Assembly: GCF_022397955.1 (NCBI RefSeq)
Contig: NZ_JAKEUQ010000009.1
Span: forward strand, 62,001 to 126,000
Length of the DNA: 64,000 bases
Reading direction: 5' to 3'
From: Vibrio sp. Isolate32
GTDB taxonomy: Bacteria; Pseudomonadota; Gammaproteobacteria; Enterobacterales; Vibrionaceae
Under the pieces are notes generated by a model. That model was given only the letters and a program-made list of their open reading frames with translations. It was not told where the DNA came from and made no database searches. The first letter of the stretch is position 1; every line of letters begins with the position of its first letter. This document shows positions 1 through 8,012 of the stretch, piece by piece. The translations under genes and the position numbers were made by a program.

Positions 1-396
1 GCGGCAAAGGTAACGGTAACCAAATGAGCCAACTTCAATTTTCTTAGACATCACGCCAAGCAGTACAGATTTGCTGTCTGCAAGTACGGAATAATTGTGC
101 AGTGTGTTGCCGATAGTATCGCCAGGGTATTGATGCGTAATCAAACCGCGCTCTACAAGCTCTTCATACAGCGCATCAGCTTTACTTTCTTCCAATACCA
201 GTGAGTGACCTTTACTCAGCTCGTATTTATCAAGGAACGCACTGTCAACACGGGCTTCGATATCAACAATGGTTTGACCTACACCTACAATCGTTGCGCG
301 GTGCAGTTTAGGTGTTTGTTGAATTTGGTTGACCAACGGATCACGTGCGTGAGTTGGAAAGTAATGCTTAGATTTACGCTGTCCAGGAAACTTCAT
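1..396 (-). CDS. gsk: Inosine-guanosine kinase, N-terminal 132 residues (cut by window edge)
   Basis: Reading leftwards from an ATG at 396 gives MKFPGQRKSKHYFPTHARDP, which I recognise as the start of the PfkB-family inosine-guanosine kinase. Further along are GVGQTIVDIEARVDSAFLDK and GNTLHNYSVLADSKSVLLGV, also typical of Gsk. The enzyme phosphorylates guanosine and inosine to GMP and IMP in purine salvage, in the cytoplasm. The frame stays open to base 1, so only about the first 30 percent is here and the catalytic C-terminal half lies outside the window. The creA-like gene lies upstream on the same strand, 116 bp away. Confidence 0.93.
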   Translation of the reverse strand, partial: MKFPGQRKSKHYFPTHARDPLVNQIQQTPKLHRATIVGVGQTIVDIEARVDSAFLDKYELSKGHSLVLEESKADALYEELVERGLITHQYPGDTIGNTLHNYSVLADSKSVLLGVMSKKIEVGSFGYRYLCR

Positions 397-472
397 ATGA
401 AAAATACAGTGAAAAAATTTTGCCGCATGATATCACATTTTGTTTCTGTTTCTTTCATTTTTATTACATTTT

Positions 473-505
473 GAATCACCTGAACAATGTCTGTACAGGT
501 GATTC
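473..505. terminator. Stem-loop between creA-like gene and gsk
   Basis: GAATCACCTG and CAGGTGATTC form a perfect 10-bp stem with a 13-nt loop. It follows the stop of the creA-like gene on the minus strand. There is no clear U-run after it in that direction (AAAATG follows), so it may be a weak terminator, a processing site or a gsk leader element. Confidence 0.5.
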
Positions 506-512
506 GTATTGA

Positions 513-989
513 TTATTCTGTTAGTACGAGTGTTGCTGGATCAACGTAAGCCGCTGTACCCCATAGAGGAACAGTCGATAGGCTGTGTTTGAAGCTGCCT
601 TCAGTCTCTTTAGTGGTGTAAGACAAGTAGAGTAGGGACTGGTTTTTTGCGTCGTAAATACGGCGAACTTTCATGGTTTTGAAGAAGATGCTTTTCGACT
701 GCTTGAATACCACTTCACCAGATTTACTCTTATCAACCTGCGCAATCATTTCAGGTGTGATTTCACCCGTTTGGCGGCACGAAATAGAGCTATCACTTGG
801 ATCAGAAAGGCTTAGGTTCGCTTCGATGGAAGCTATGTGACACGTTACGCCCGGGATTTTGTCATCGTCTAAAGATGACATCTTAATGTCCTTCATTGTG
901 AAGAAACCTAAAGATACGTCGCCAACCTCGTTGTCCGAACAACCTGCTAACATTGTCATGATACCGGCTGCTATTAAGGCTTTTTTCAT
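513..989 (-). CDS. creA: CreA-family lipoprotein
   Basis: The 158-residue product resembles E. coli CreA along its length, with a conserved VTCHIAS segment, an ISCRQTGEI segment, GEVVFKQSKSIFFKTMKVRR, and the YDAKNQSLLYLSYTTK stretch. CreA is a periplasmic protein of unknown function. Here the N-terminus MKKALIAAGIMTMLAGC ends in a lipobox (LAGC, Cys17), so the protein should be a lipoprotein rather than the soluble form of E. coli. The start is supported by AAGGA eight bases upstream of the ATG. No creBCD genes are adjacent, so the symbol reflects family only. Confidence 0.85.
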   Translation of the reverse strand: MKKALIAAGIMTMLAGCSDNEVGDVSLGFFTMKDIKMSSLDDDKIPGVTCHIASIEANLSLSDPSDSSISCRQTGEITPEMIAQVDKSKSGEVVFKQSKSIFFKTMKVRRIYDAKNQSLLYLSYTTKETEGSFKHSLSTVPLWGTAAYVDPATLVLTE

Positions 990-1094
990 AAGAAGTCCTT
1001 TTTATTTGTATAGTTCTGTTTACTATAAGAAAATTGAAAGCTTGAATACGAGTGTAGAGCTTTTCGTTAAGTTCTTAAAGGATGTTGTTGGATA

Positions 1095-1220
1095 ATGAAA
1101 AATATGAAGCATTTAAAGTACTTGTTGGCCTTGGTGATGCTCTGTATGCTCTCTGCATGTAGCTCGGCACCTCTGCCGACCGTATGTCTTCCAAATAACT
1201 GTGATATTTGGGGGTACTAA
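1095..1220 (+). CDS. Small lipoprotein, 41 residues
   Basis: This short ORF begins MKNMKHLKYL and continues through a hydrophobic stretch to LSAC, a standard lipobox with Cys22. The mature part would be only 20 residues (CSSAPLPTVCLPNNCDIWGY). It contains two further cysteines that could form a disulfide. Such tiny lipoproteins are common in Vibrio and often unannotated. It lies 105 bp from the divergent creA-like gene and just ahead of the next ORF, which may be cotranscribed. Function is unknown. Confidence 0.65.
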   Translation: MKNMKHLKYLLALVMLCMLSACSSAPLPTVCLPNNCDIWGY

Positions 1221-1237
1221 CTATAGGTACTAAAAGA

Positions 1238-1732
1238 ATGAATAACGAAATACCTGAAATCGCATTAAAGAAAAATCAGTGGCTGTTTAGTCAGCTTGAT
1301 ATTGCTTACCCCGCAAAAGCAAGCCTCTTAGGTCTAGATATCTATAAAAAACAACTTTCCAAGAGAACTTACCAACTTCTCCCGCAAGCCCAAACTCCCT
1401 CACACATCGATGAATTGCACAAAGTGGATTTCCACAAACTCACGGTTCTTTTCTCGCTCAACCAAGCTAGTGCGTATAAAGATGAAGCTGAAAGGGCCAA
1501 TATCTTAGAATTCCTGAGCCAAATAATGTTGTCAGATGAACATGACCTATATGTCTGCACCAAAAACGGTGACGTAGTGGCGAGTGCGATTGTGACAGTC
1601 AGTGAAGATGAAGTGTTAATATCTGATATTGTTAACCAAGACGATCAAAATATTGTCGGGTTTGCTAAACAGTTACATAATTTTTGGGCTCAAGATAAAG
1701 GTTCTATCGATAAGGTATGGTTCGAGAACTAA
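1238..1732 (+). CDS. Uncharacterised cytoplasmic protein
   Basis: I do not recognise this family. The frame is open from 1208, but that start overlaps the preceding small lipoprotein, so the ATG at 1238 (MNNEIPEIALKKNQWLFSQL, 164 residues) is more likely. The C-terminal half has strand-like segments (DLYVCTKNGDVVASAIVTVS, then EDEVLISDIVNQ) that recall a GNAT acetyltransferase core. I see no acetyl-CoA loop motif, so that is only a fold guess. There is no signal peptide or membrane segment. The ORF ends in a stop 61 bp before a decayed sensor gene. Confidence 0.7.
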   Translation: MNNEIPEIALKKNQWLFSQLDIAYPAKASLLGLDIYKKQLSKRTYQLLPQAQTPSHIDELHKVDFHKLTVLFSLNQASAYKDEAERANILEFLSQIMLSDEHDLYVCTKNGDVVASAIVTVSEDEVLISDIVNQDDQNIVGFAKQLHNFWAQDKGSIDKVWFEN

Positions 1733-1792
1733 AGGCCCTTTGAGAAAGCGTTAATCCAATTACAATGCGCCGTATTTTAAAAAAGGTTCAGT

Positions 1793-2202
1793 ATGTACAA
1801 GCTATTGATCTCAATTGCTGTATTGTGTGCTAGCGCTTTTTCTCCTGTGGCTTATGCTAAAGATTGGGATGTTAAACAAATCCTAGTTTTTCACTCCTAC
1901 GAACCTTCTTACCAATGAACAGCTGATTTTCAAAAGGGCATCGATAGTACGTTCAAGCAGTCCCAAAGTGAAGTTAAGCTCTCAATTGAGTATTTAGATA
2001 CAAAGCGTACTCATAGCTAAGACTACTATGACTCTTTGGTTAATTACTTTGAAGTCAAATATTCAGGCTATAAGTTTGATGGTGTTATGCTACTGACGAT
2101 CATGCGGCGAACTTCCTTGAATCATTAAGTTCTATTATTGATCGTTCGACGCCAGTTGTGGCTTTGGGCATCAATGATCTCAGCAATGCTGGCGAAGCAT
2201 AG
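1793..2202 (+). pseudogene. Remnant of a periplasmic-binding sensor protein
   Basis: The ATG at 1793 opens a signal peptide (MYKLLISIAVLCASAFSPVA) followed by KDWDVKQILVFHSYEPSYQ. A TGA at 1916 and a TAA at 2018 then interrupt the frame. Between the stops the frame reads TADFQKGIDSTFKQSQSEVK and YDSLVNYFEVKYSGYKFDGV. A frameshift near 2088-2093 moves the reading to a second frame with TDDHAANFLESLSSIIDR and TPVVALGINDLSNAG, ending at TAG 2200. This pattern (HSYE..., DGV..TDD, PVVALGIN) is that of the ABC-substrate-binding-like sensor domain found at the N-terminus of some histidine kinases and diguanylate cyclases. The signalling domains are not recognisable downstream. Confidence 0.75.
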
Positions 2203-2672
2203 TGGTTATTGGCTTTTCATGTAGGCTAACTATACGTCAAAGCCTCTGTCTTGTATGAAGTTCCCACAAAGTGGTGCAAAAAACAGCTCGAAAGGTCAAC
2301 AGATCCTAATTGACAATAAACATCATGAGCTCTGGAATGGATCTGGCTACCAAATGATAAGGCAGGCGAGGAGATTCACTTATTTTCCCGTATTACCGCG
2401 TCAGCGTACGTGTTTGACGCGCTGCTAAGTACACGTTGGTATTATTTATATTTTTGACTGCTATCCATGGTTTTATGCAAATCCTGTAGGCATTGAGACT
2501 AAAGAGCCTACTGCGATTGGTAAAAACTGTTGCTTATGTCGAGTTAAAAGTGATCTGCTGCATATTTTGTGAAGAGAAATAAGCATGTATACGTAAACTG
2601 TTACATCAATCATCCCTCACTTCGAAAGAACCCTATAGGATAAAACTTGGATTTAATCTGAGTGAGATAACT
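2203..2672. other. Degenerate spacer after the sensor remnant
   Basis: No intact gene is visible here. Short coding-like patches exist on the plus strand, for example GEEIHLFSRITASAYVFDAL near 2367-2426 and a cysteine-bearing AIGKNCCLCRVKSDLLH near 2516-2564. Both are broken by stops. They may be further debris of the same or another decayed gene, but I cannot name a family. Confidence 0.5.
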
Positions 2673-3401
2673 ATGCACCTAGAACAGACTAAATGTGTGA
2701 TATTTGATTGTGACGGAACATTGATTGACAGTGAGAAGCTGTGTTGTCAAGCCTTAGTTAATGTCTTTGGTGAATTTGGGGCGAAGCTCAACTTGAATGA
2801 CTGTTATGCGCATTTTCAAGGCGGGAAGTTAGCTGACATTTTAATGGACACACAAGCACGCCTTGGGCTATCTATCTCCATTGACATACTCGAACCTTTA
2901 TATCGCACTGAATTAGAAGCATTGTTCCAACGGCACTTAAAGCCGATGGACGGCGCTATCGAACTGATTGAATTCCTCAAACATCAAGACATCGAATTTT
3001 GCATTGCTTCCAATGCGCCTAAACATCGTGTTGAATCTTCTCTAGCGATGACAGGTATGCTTGATGACTTTAAAGGCAAAGTGTTTTCTGCGTTTGATGC
3101 AAACAGTTGGAAACCCGAGCCAGACTTGATCATGTATACCGCAATGAATATGGGCTTTTTACCCAATGAGTGCATTTATGTAGATGATACGTTGAAAGGT
3201 ATTGAAGCGGGTGTTCGAGCGGGTATTCAGTCGTTTAGATTAAGACCGAAAGTTGACGAGACATTAAGTGATGATCCAAAAGCCGACACAGCAAAGCGAG
3301 CGGCTCAGGATATCTATAGTTTGGAAGAGATTTCTCTCTGGATTAATGGCAAGCAATGCTCAAGTGGTGATAAACCGAACTCTGCAGCTTTGGTGGGTTA
3401 G
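2673..3401 (+). CDS. HAD-superfamily phosphatase, YieH-like
   Basis: The 242-residue protein starts with the HAD motif I FDCDGTLIDSE (nucleophile and acid Asp at about residues 11 and 13). It has motif II CIASNAPK, a motif III lysine in WKPEPD, and motif IV YVDDTLKGIEAG. The order and cap size fit HAD subfamily IA. The closest E. coli relative I know is YieH (6-phosphogluconate phosphatase), which shares FDCDGTL, FKGVKL-like, SNGPN-like and RWKPDP-like blocks. Substrate here is not certain. The C-terminal 30 residues are longer than usual and the end overlaps the convergent zinc-ribbon gene by 59 bp. Confidence 0.85.
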   Translation: MHLEQTKCVIFDCDGTLIDSEKLCCQALVNVFGEFGAKLNLNDCYAHFQGGKLADILMDTQARLGLSISIDILEPLYRTELEALFQRHLKPMDGAIELIEFLKHQDIEFCIASNAPKHRVESSLAMTGMLDDFKGKVFSAFDANSWKPEPDLIMYTAMNMGFLPNECIYVDDTLKGIEAGVRAGIQSFRLRPKVDETLSDDPKADTAKRAAQDIYSLEEISLWINGKQCSSGDKPNSAALVG

Positions 3402-3558
3402 CGCCTAATTGAAGGCTGAGTACTTTACTAAATTGTTTTGTGTGAAACCCGCAGGATGCGCAAGTAAACTTCTCTCCACTTTCTGAAAGTAGGTATTCGT
3501 CATGTTGGCATAAAGGGCATGTCACGTCTTCGATGTTTGGTGCTTCTGTTTTATTCAT
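3343..3558 (-). CDS. Small zinc-ribbon protein
   Basis: The 71-residue product contains CPLC and CASC spaced by 18 residues (VTCPLCQHDEYLLSESGEKF, then TCASCGFHTKQ), a clear treble-clef or zinc-ribbon knuckle pair. That makes the ORF real rather than a shadow, although its last 20 codons overlap the 3' end of the HAD gene. The function is unknown. Such ribbons usually bind nucleic acid or serve as small adaptor proteins. Confidence 0.7.
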   Translation of the reverse strand: MNKTEAPNIEDVTCPLCQHDEYLLSESGEKFTCASCGFHTKQFSKVLSLQLGANPPKLQSSVYHHLSIACH

Positions 3559-3736
3559 TATGTGTCACCTGCAGCAATAGGGTAAGCGAAAATAAGACCC
3601 GTATAGATAGATTACTCTTAAGCTCGTTTATTAGACAGTTTTGCTCCTTTATATTCTCTCGTTTGCGACCTGCTTCATGGTAATGATAACTTCATCGTTA
3701 GTGGTTGCATTTTTCGTATGGTATTAACGCCACCCA

Positions 3737-3764
3737 ATAAAAAAGGACTCATGTGAGCCCTTAT
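3737..3764 (-). terminator. Terminator-like hairpin downstream of the chemoreceptor
   Basis: AAGGACTCA and TGAGCCCTT pair with one mismatch. On the minus strand the stem is followed by TTTTTTATTG, so it can end transcripts coming from the chemoreceptor gene. Confidence 0.65.
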
Positions 3765-3834
3765 TTGTTTTGTCCACCTTACTCTAAACGGGATGATTCT
3801 TCCTTTCGAGCTAGATGTCATGATCTTCAAACAT

Positions 3835-5259
3835 TTAAGTGCGATATCTTGCCAATGTCCGCGATAGGGTAACCGACGCATCCGTCAACTTAGACACGCC
3901 ATTCGATGAGTTTTGCGCCACATCTTTAATCACATCGGATTGACTGCGAATATCGTTAAGTTCAGCTGCAATGGTATTTGCTACGCTACTTTGCTCATCC
4001 GCTGATGTTGCAATTTGAATACTCATGTCCATGAGTGCTTGGGCTGAATTTGCAATTGAGTTTACGTCGTCACCGATGTTGGAAATCAACTGGCTGCTTG
4101 TTTGTGCCTGATCGACGGTTTGCTCGGTGATTTTTGCAATGTTTTTGCTCTCTTGTTGTAAGCGTTCAATCATTGCTTGGATCTCTACCGTAGCGGATTG
4201 AGTTCGGCTTGCAAGCGTTCTTACTTCATCAGCTACGACCGCGAAACCACGGCCTTGTTCGCCCGCACGAGCTGCTTCAATGGCTGCGTTCAATGCAAGT
4301 AGGTTTGTTTGCTCTGAGATAGCATTGATTGTAGTGATCACTTCGTTTATTTGGCTAGTGTTCACATTCAAGCTGGTCACAGAAGAGGAGGTTTGCGCGA
4401 TCAAAGAAGAAAGGGTAGTGATCTCTGAAATAGCTTGTTGAACCTTTGCGTGACTGTCGTTAATTTGTTGTGCATCTTGTTCTGTTTGCTCGGTCGAACG
4501 TGCTGAAATATTAGATACTTCGTTTGCAGAAGCAGTCATTTGGTCCATCGCGGTCGCAACAGAGTCCAGAGAGGCGTTTTGGCTCATGATCTGTGTCTCG
4601 CTGCGCTTCATCTCTGTTTCAAAAGAAGCCGATGTTTCACTTAGAGTTGCTGCGCTGTGGTTGACGTTGTTAATTAACTCACTAAGCGTGTCCATTGAAC
4701 GATCAAGAGCACAGCCAATCGTACCGAACTCGTCACGGCCAGGGTGAAAGCCAAGGCGTGATGTTAAGTCACCATCACCAATCTTTTGAGTCGTTGAGTA
4801 AAGAACCCAAAGTGCGCCGCCTAGGAAAGTCGCTACCCAATAACAGAAAAGACCAAAAGGCACACACCACAAAAAGCTCAGTAATAAAGTGTACAGTGCT
4901 TGCTGCTTTTGATGCTGTATATCGTTAGTTGAAACGGTAAGTGAGTAGTAGTTGCCATCCTGTGCGAGTGCTGTGGCAGTCACGGAACCATTGTTTGAAA
5001 TGGTGGTTTTTTGAGGGCGAGTTTGCTGGCTCACAGAGCGAACAGAAGCAGGGGAATCTGAGGCTGATAAAATGCCTTGCAGTTGATACTCGACTTGCTG
5101 TTTTGCAGTTACGTCAATGTGTTCCATTTTATTGACGTAGTTGAGGCCAGCTAGGCTTGCCAAAGCGGCAAAAAAGATTAAGAAAATGACCCAAAACTTG
5201 TCGTTGATCGACATCTTGATAAACAGTTTGTCTATCGTTCGAAATTGTACTTCTTTCAT
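3835..5259 (-). CDS. Methyl-accepting chemotaxis protein
   Basis: The 474-residue protein has a membrane helix at about 22-42, a short periplasmic region of about 80 residues, a second long hydrophobic region at about 120-152, then HAMP-like sequence and a cytoplasmic signalling helical hairpin. The hairpin tip holds the near-invariant [20 protein letters not shown] and [15 protein letters not shown] blocks, which bind CheW and CheA. The periplasmic part is too small for a full dCache or four-helix domain, so the ligand cannot be guessed. No NWETF-type CheR tether is present at the C-terminus. It stands alone, with no che genes nearby. Confidence 0.93.
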   Translation of the reverse strand: MKEVQFRTIDKLFIKMSINDKFWVIFLIFFAALASLAGLNYVNKMEHIDVTAKQQVEYQLQGILSASDSPASVRSVSQQTRPQKTTISNNGSVTATALAQDGNYYSLTVSTNDIQHQKQQALYTLLLSFLWCVPFGLFCYWVATFLGGALWVLYSTTQKIGDGDLTSRLGFHPGRDEFGTIGCALDRSMDTLSELINNVNHSAATLSETSASFETEMKRSETQIMSQNASLDSVATAMDQMTASANEVSNISARSTEQTEQDAQQINDSHAKVQQAISEITTLSSLIAQTSSSVTSLNVNTSQINEVITTINAISEQTNLLALNAAIEAARAGEQGRGFAVVADEVRTLASRTQSATVEIQAMIERLQQESKNIAKITEQTVDQAQTSSQLISNIGDDVNSIANSAQALMDMSIQIATSADEQSSVANTIAAELNDIRSQSDVIKDVAQNSSNGVSKLTDASVTLSRTLARYRT

Positions 5260-5380
5260 AAAAACTCCACGGTAAATCCTTTACTGTGGACTCTAAATAA
5301 CCAACTTCAATAAAAATGTGATGTAATACGATTAATTGTGAAAACTAATGATATAGATATTTCATTAATGAGAGCTTGAT

Positions 5381-5397
5381 CGCCAATATCATTGGCG
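5381..5397 (-). terminator. Hairpin after tyrP
   Basis: CGCCAAT and ATTGGCG form a 7-bp stem with a 3-nt loop, 11 bp past the tyrP stop. A U-tract is lacking, so termination here would be weak or factor-assisted. Confidence 0.35.
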
Positions 5398-5407
5398 AAT
5401 TGCTTTA

Positions 5408-6631
5408 TTAGCCGAGTGACGGTAATAACCCTACAGATATAAGGATTTGAATTGCAATGATAAATACACCAACACCACCCGCTAAGAACAGTGCTTTGCT
5501 CCCGCCCCAAACTTGGTAATTAGATTGTGAGCCGTTAGTCGCAATGGTGAAATCTGTGTAGCGTACTTTGTAGACCATGACAGTAGGTAAAAGAATGGCT
5601 AATACAGAAAGTGCGATGGCTGCGTAACCCAAAGCCATGATGAAGCCTTGTGGGTAAAATAGCGCAAAGCCCAGCGGTGGTAAGAAAGTAATACTGGCAG
5701 TCTTTACACGTTTTGCACTACCTAGTTTATTGCTTAATGAGTCGCCCATAAATTCGAACAGACCTAAGCTAACACCGATAAAAGACGTAAGAAGAGCGAG
5801 ATCGGCAAACACACCAACGATCACACTTAGATTTGACTGATGCACAGTTTGCGACAGCGATACCAAAAGTGCACCCAAGCTTGTGTCAGAAAGCAACTGC
5901 TCTTGGCTCACCACACCTAAAGTAACGCCTTGCCAAAAAATGTAGATAACTAAAGGTAGTGCAGAACCTACAATCATTACTTTGCGTAGAGAGCGAACAT
6001 CACCATCAAGGTATCTTACGATAGAAGGGATACTGCCGTGGAAGCCGAAAGAGGTGAACACGACTGGAATTGCCGCGACAATCAGACCTTGCTGTAGTGG
6101 CATGCTTAATAGGTATTGAGAAGTGATGTTAGGTGCTAAGAAGCTCAGAACCAAAACCATCGCGACCAGTTTTAGCCCAAATAATACACGGTTAACCTTA
6201 TCAACACTGTGCGTACCAATAGTTACAACACCAGCCACGAACAATGTAAACAGCAAAGTCGTCACTTGGCCATTGAGCTCAATTCCTGCGATGTCGGCAA
6301 TTCGTTGATTAAACTGCGCACCACCGCCTGCGATGTAAGCGGCGCACAGTGCGCAAAATAGAAACATAACTGCGAAGCTCGCAATCCACTTTCCCTTTGT
6401 TCCTAAAATCGTGTGAGCCAAAGTGTGTAGGGTGGCATCAGATTCAACGAATTGGTGTAACTCCACCATTAATAACGCTGTAAATGCCATTAGTGCCCAT
6501 AAACCAAGCATCAAGAAAAGTGAAGTTGAAAAGCCAATACCTGCAGAAGCAAGAGGAAGAGCGAGCATGCCGGCACCAATTGTTGTGCCAGCAATGATCA
6601 AAGTACTACCAAAAACCTTTGATTTATTCAT
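5408..6631 (-). CDS. tyrP: Tyrosine-specific permease, HAAAP family
   Basis: The 407-residue protein has eleven or so hydrophobic segments and is alignable end to end with E. coli TyrP. Matching blocks are GSTLIIAGTTIGAGMLALPL near the N-terminus, IPVVFTSFGFHGSIPSIVRY in the middle, ITFLPPLGFALFYPQGFIMA, and the end ISVGLLPSLG. It should import tyrosine (possibly other aromatic amino acids) with protons across the inner membrane. A perfect TyrR operator 145 bp upstream supports both the identity and aromatic-amino-acid control. The gene is monocistronic, with terminator-like sequence after it. Confidence 0.92.
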   Translation of the reverse strand: MNKSKVFGSTLIIAGTTIGAGMLALPLASAGIGFSTSLFLMLGLWALMAFTALLMVELHQFVESDATLHTLAHTILGTKGKWIASFAVMFLFCALCAAYIAGGGAQFNQRIADIAGIELNGQVTTLLFTLFVAGVVTIGTHSVDKVNRVLFGLKLVAMVLVLSFLAPNITSQYLLSMPLQQGLIVAAIPVVFTSFGFHGSIPSIVRYLDGDVRSLRKVMIVGSALPLVIYIFWQGVTLGVVSQEQLLSDTSLGALLVSLSQTVHQSNLSVIVGVFADLALLTSFIGVSLGLFEFMGDSLSNKLGSAKRVKTASITFLPPLGFALFYPQGFIMALGYAAIALSVLAILLPTVMVYKVRYTDFTIATNGSQSNYQVWGGSKALFLAGGVGVFIIAIQILISVGLLPSLG

Positions 6632-7077
6632 TGTATATAATTATTTACGTTATGGTGTGTTTTAATTGTAATTCTTCTAGCTTAAGCGCATAAACCCAAA
6701 GAATATCTCGATTTTGGAGTATTCTGATTGAGTTTAATTCCAATTGCAACGGTTAATGTAATTTAAAATATCCACTGTAAATTAATGTTTACAGTTATAT
6801 TGTTGAGGAGCAAAAAACGAGGTGAGCAAACGTTTGACCATGATCGGCTTCAAAATAATTGGAGTAATTTGTTGTACTTAATGTATGGTGGCATTACATA
6901 TGTCGTTTGTGTATACCCCTTTAACGTAGATAACCGTTAATGATCGCGAGTAGCTTCAAGCTATAAATATGGAATGGGTAGAGTAGAGTGCGTTCATCAA
7001 AGTGACATAATATAAGTCCAAGATGGTGCACTGGTTAATTGGACATAACGTCCACATCAAGGAATAGAGGGGGCACT
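6632..7077. other. Intergenic regulatory region between tyrP and the 42-residue ORF
   Basis: The 446-bp spacer separates divergent genes. Besides the TyrR box it is AT-rich and contains no further ORF that I can support. A TGTAAT-N6-TATCCA sequence at 6757-6774 directly next to the box could be a weak second TyrR site, but it is far from consensus. Confidence 0.6.
6776..6793. promoter_or_regulatory. TyrR box
   Basis: TGTAAATTAATGTTTACA matches the TyrR consensus TGTAAA-N6-TTTACA at all 12 specified positions. It lies 145 bp upstream of the tyrP start codon. In Gammaproteobacteria TyrR acts on tyrP with tyrosine or phenylalanine as cofactor. Whether it represses or activates here cannot be read from the site alone. 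Confidence 0.85.
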
Positions 7078-7206
7078 ATGAGTGACCAATCTTTAAATGA
7101 CGAAAGTCTAGAGTTGTTAGATGCTATGGAAATTGGCATTGATTTATCTTACTACGAACAGACAGTTAAACAGTTAGCTGAAGAGCTTTTTCCATCTTCT
7201 AACTAA
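7078..7206 (+). CDS. Small acidic protein, 42 residues
   Basis: This ORF starts at ATG 7078 behind a strong purine-rich ribosome site (GAGGGGG). It encodes MSDQSLNDESLELLDAMEIG, then IDLSYYEQTVKQLAEELFPSSN. It is strongly acidic, lacks a signal peptide or membrane helix, and looks largely helical. It ends 137 bp before acpH on the same strand. I do not recognise the family. The good ribosome site and protein-like composition argue for a real gene. Confidence 0.6.
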   Translation: MSDQSLNDESLELLDAMEIGIDLSYYEQTVKQLAEELFPSSN

Positions 7207-7269
7207 CGTCTCATTTCAATTCTTATACTGAGCAAATCTAATTCGCTCACTCGTCATACCAAAAGCTAT

Positions 7270-7343
7270 CCTCATTAAAGTTCGCGAAGATAAACAAGTA
7301 CGTTTACCATGTTACTTAGTTCTCGACACTTTAATGAGGTTCA
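7270..7343 (+). promoter_or_regulatory. Long-range stem in the acpH leader that covers its ribosome site
   Basis: CCTCATTAAAGT (7270-7281) is the exact reverse complement of ACTTTAATGAGG (7328-7339). The right arm contains the Shine-Dalgarno sequence GAGG of acpH, 4 bases before its ATG at 7344. Between the arms, AAGTA (7296-7300) and TACTT (7313-7317) can form an inner hairpin, and TCG/CGA can extend the outer stem past a one-base bulge. If transcribed, the leader would fold with the ribosome site buried. Confidence 0.6.
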
Positions 7344-7955
7344 ATGAACTTTCTCGCACACCTTCATATCGCCAAACACTGTAACAGCAACCTAGCAGGA
7401 AACTTGTTAGGTGATTTTGTGAAAGGCGACCCAAATAAACACTATTCAGATTCGCTGTCCGATGGCATTCGACTTCATCGGTTTGTAGACAGCTATACAG
7501 ACAGGCACGATGTTTCTCGTTCTGCTAAATCACTCTTTTCAAACCAAACGAAACGCTTTGCACCTATCGCACTCGATGTATTCTGGGATCACTGTTTAGC
7601 CAATCATTGGGCGCATTTTTCTAAGCAATCACTAGAGCGTTTTTGTCTCGATAGCCATCAACAAATATTTGATCATCAAGAACCTCATTGGCCGGAAAGC
7701 TTTGTGATAATTCATCAGAAAATGGCAGAACAACGCTGGTTGGAGAGTTATCAGGATATGGAGTCTATTGAAATGGTGTTACAGCGAATGGCTTTAAGAA
7801 GGCCAAAGCTCAGCATGCTAAAAGCGTGCTACGCTGACTTGGAAAACCAATATGATACGTTGCAGTGTCACTTTAATGAGCTTTATCCCATGGTTTTGAA
7901 GGAAGCAAACGAGTTTAATGCACTACAATTACAGAAAAATCAGAAGGAAAGGTAA
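7344..7955 (+). CDS. acpH: Acyl carrier protein phosphodiesterase
   Basis: The 203-residue protein begins MNFLAHLHIAKHCNSNLAGN, continues GDFVKGDP, then shows IRLHRFVDSYTD and a FAPIALDVFWDHCLANHW block. These are the hallmarks of AcpH, an HD-like metal-dependent enzyme that removes the 4'-phosphopantetheine arm from holo-ACP. The Asp and His residues in those blocks are the expected metal ligands. It acts in the cytoplasm in ACP turnover. The start follows GAGG by four bases. It stands upstream of a helicase gene with 57 bp between them. The unusual leader is described separately. Confidence 0.92.
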   Translation: MNFLAHLHIAKHCNSNLAGNLLGDFVKGDPNKHYSDSLSDGIRLHRFVDSYTDRHDVSRSAKSLFSNQTKRFAPIALDVFWDHCLANHWAHFSKQSLERFCLDSHQQIFDHQEPHWPESFVIIHQKMAEQRWLESYQDMESIEMVLQRMALRRPKLSMLKACYADLENQYDTLQCHFNELYPMVLKEANEFNALQLQKNQKER

Positions 7956-8012
7956 ACAGCGTAATGCAGGTTTGCTACAATCCGCGCTTATTTAATCTTT
8001 GAGCATCAAACT

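Noticed and set aside
205..474. Plus-strand ORF of 89 residues near the left edge
   Set aside because: It lies antisense over the gsk N-terminus, which is clearly recognisable; the ORF has no family and shows no ribosome site.
859..1095. Plus-strand ORF overlapping the creA-like start
   Set aside because: It runs antisense through the lipoprotein signal sequence of creA and has no coding character of its own; the small lipoprotein at 1095 begins where it ends.
2516..2564. Zinc-binding small protein from the CCLC patch
   Set aside because: The frame is short, lacks a start with ribosome site and is flanked by stops within obvious debris.
3675..3881. Minus-strand ORF after the chemoreceptor
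   Set aside because: It overlaps the chemoreceptor's last codons in another frame and reads through a terminator hairpin.
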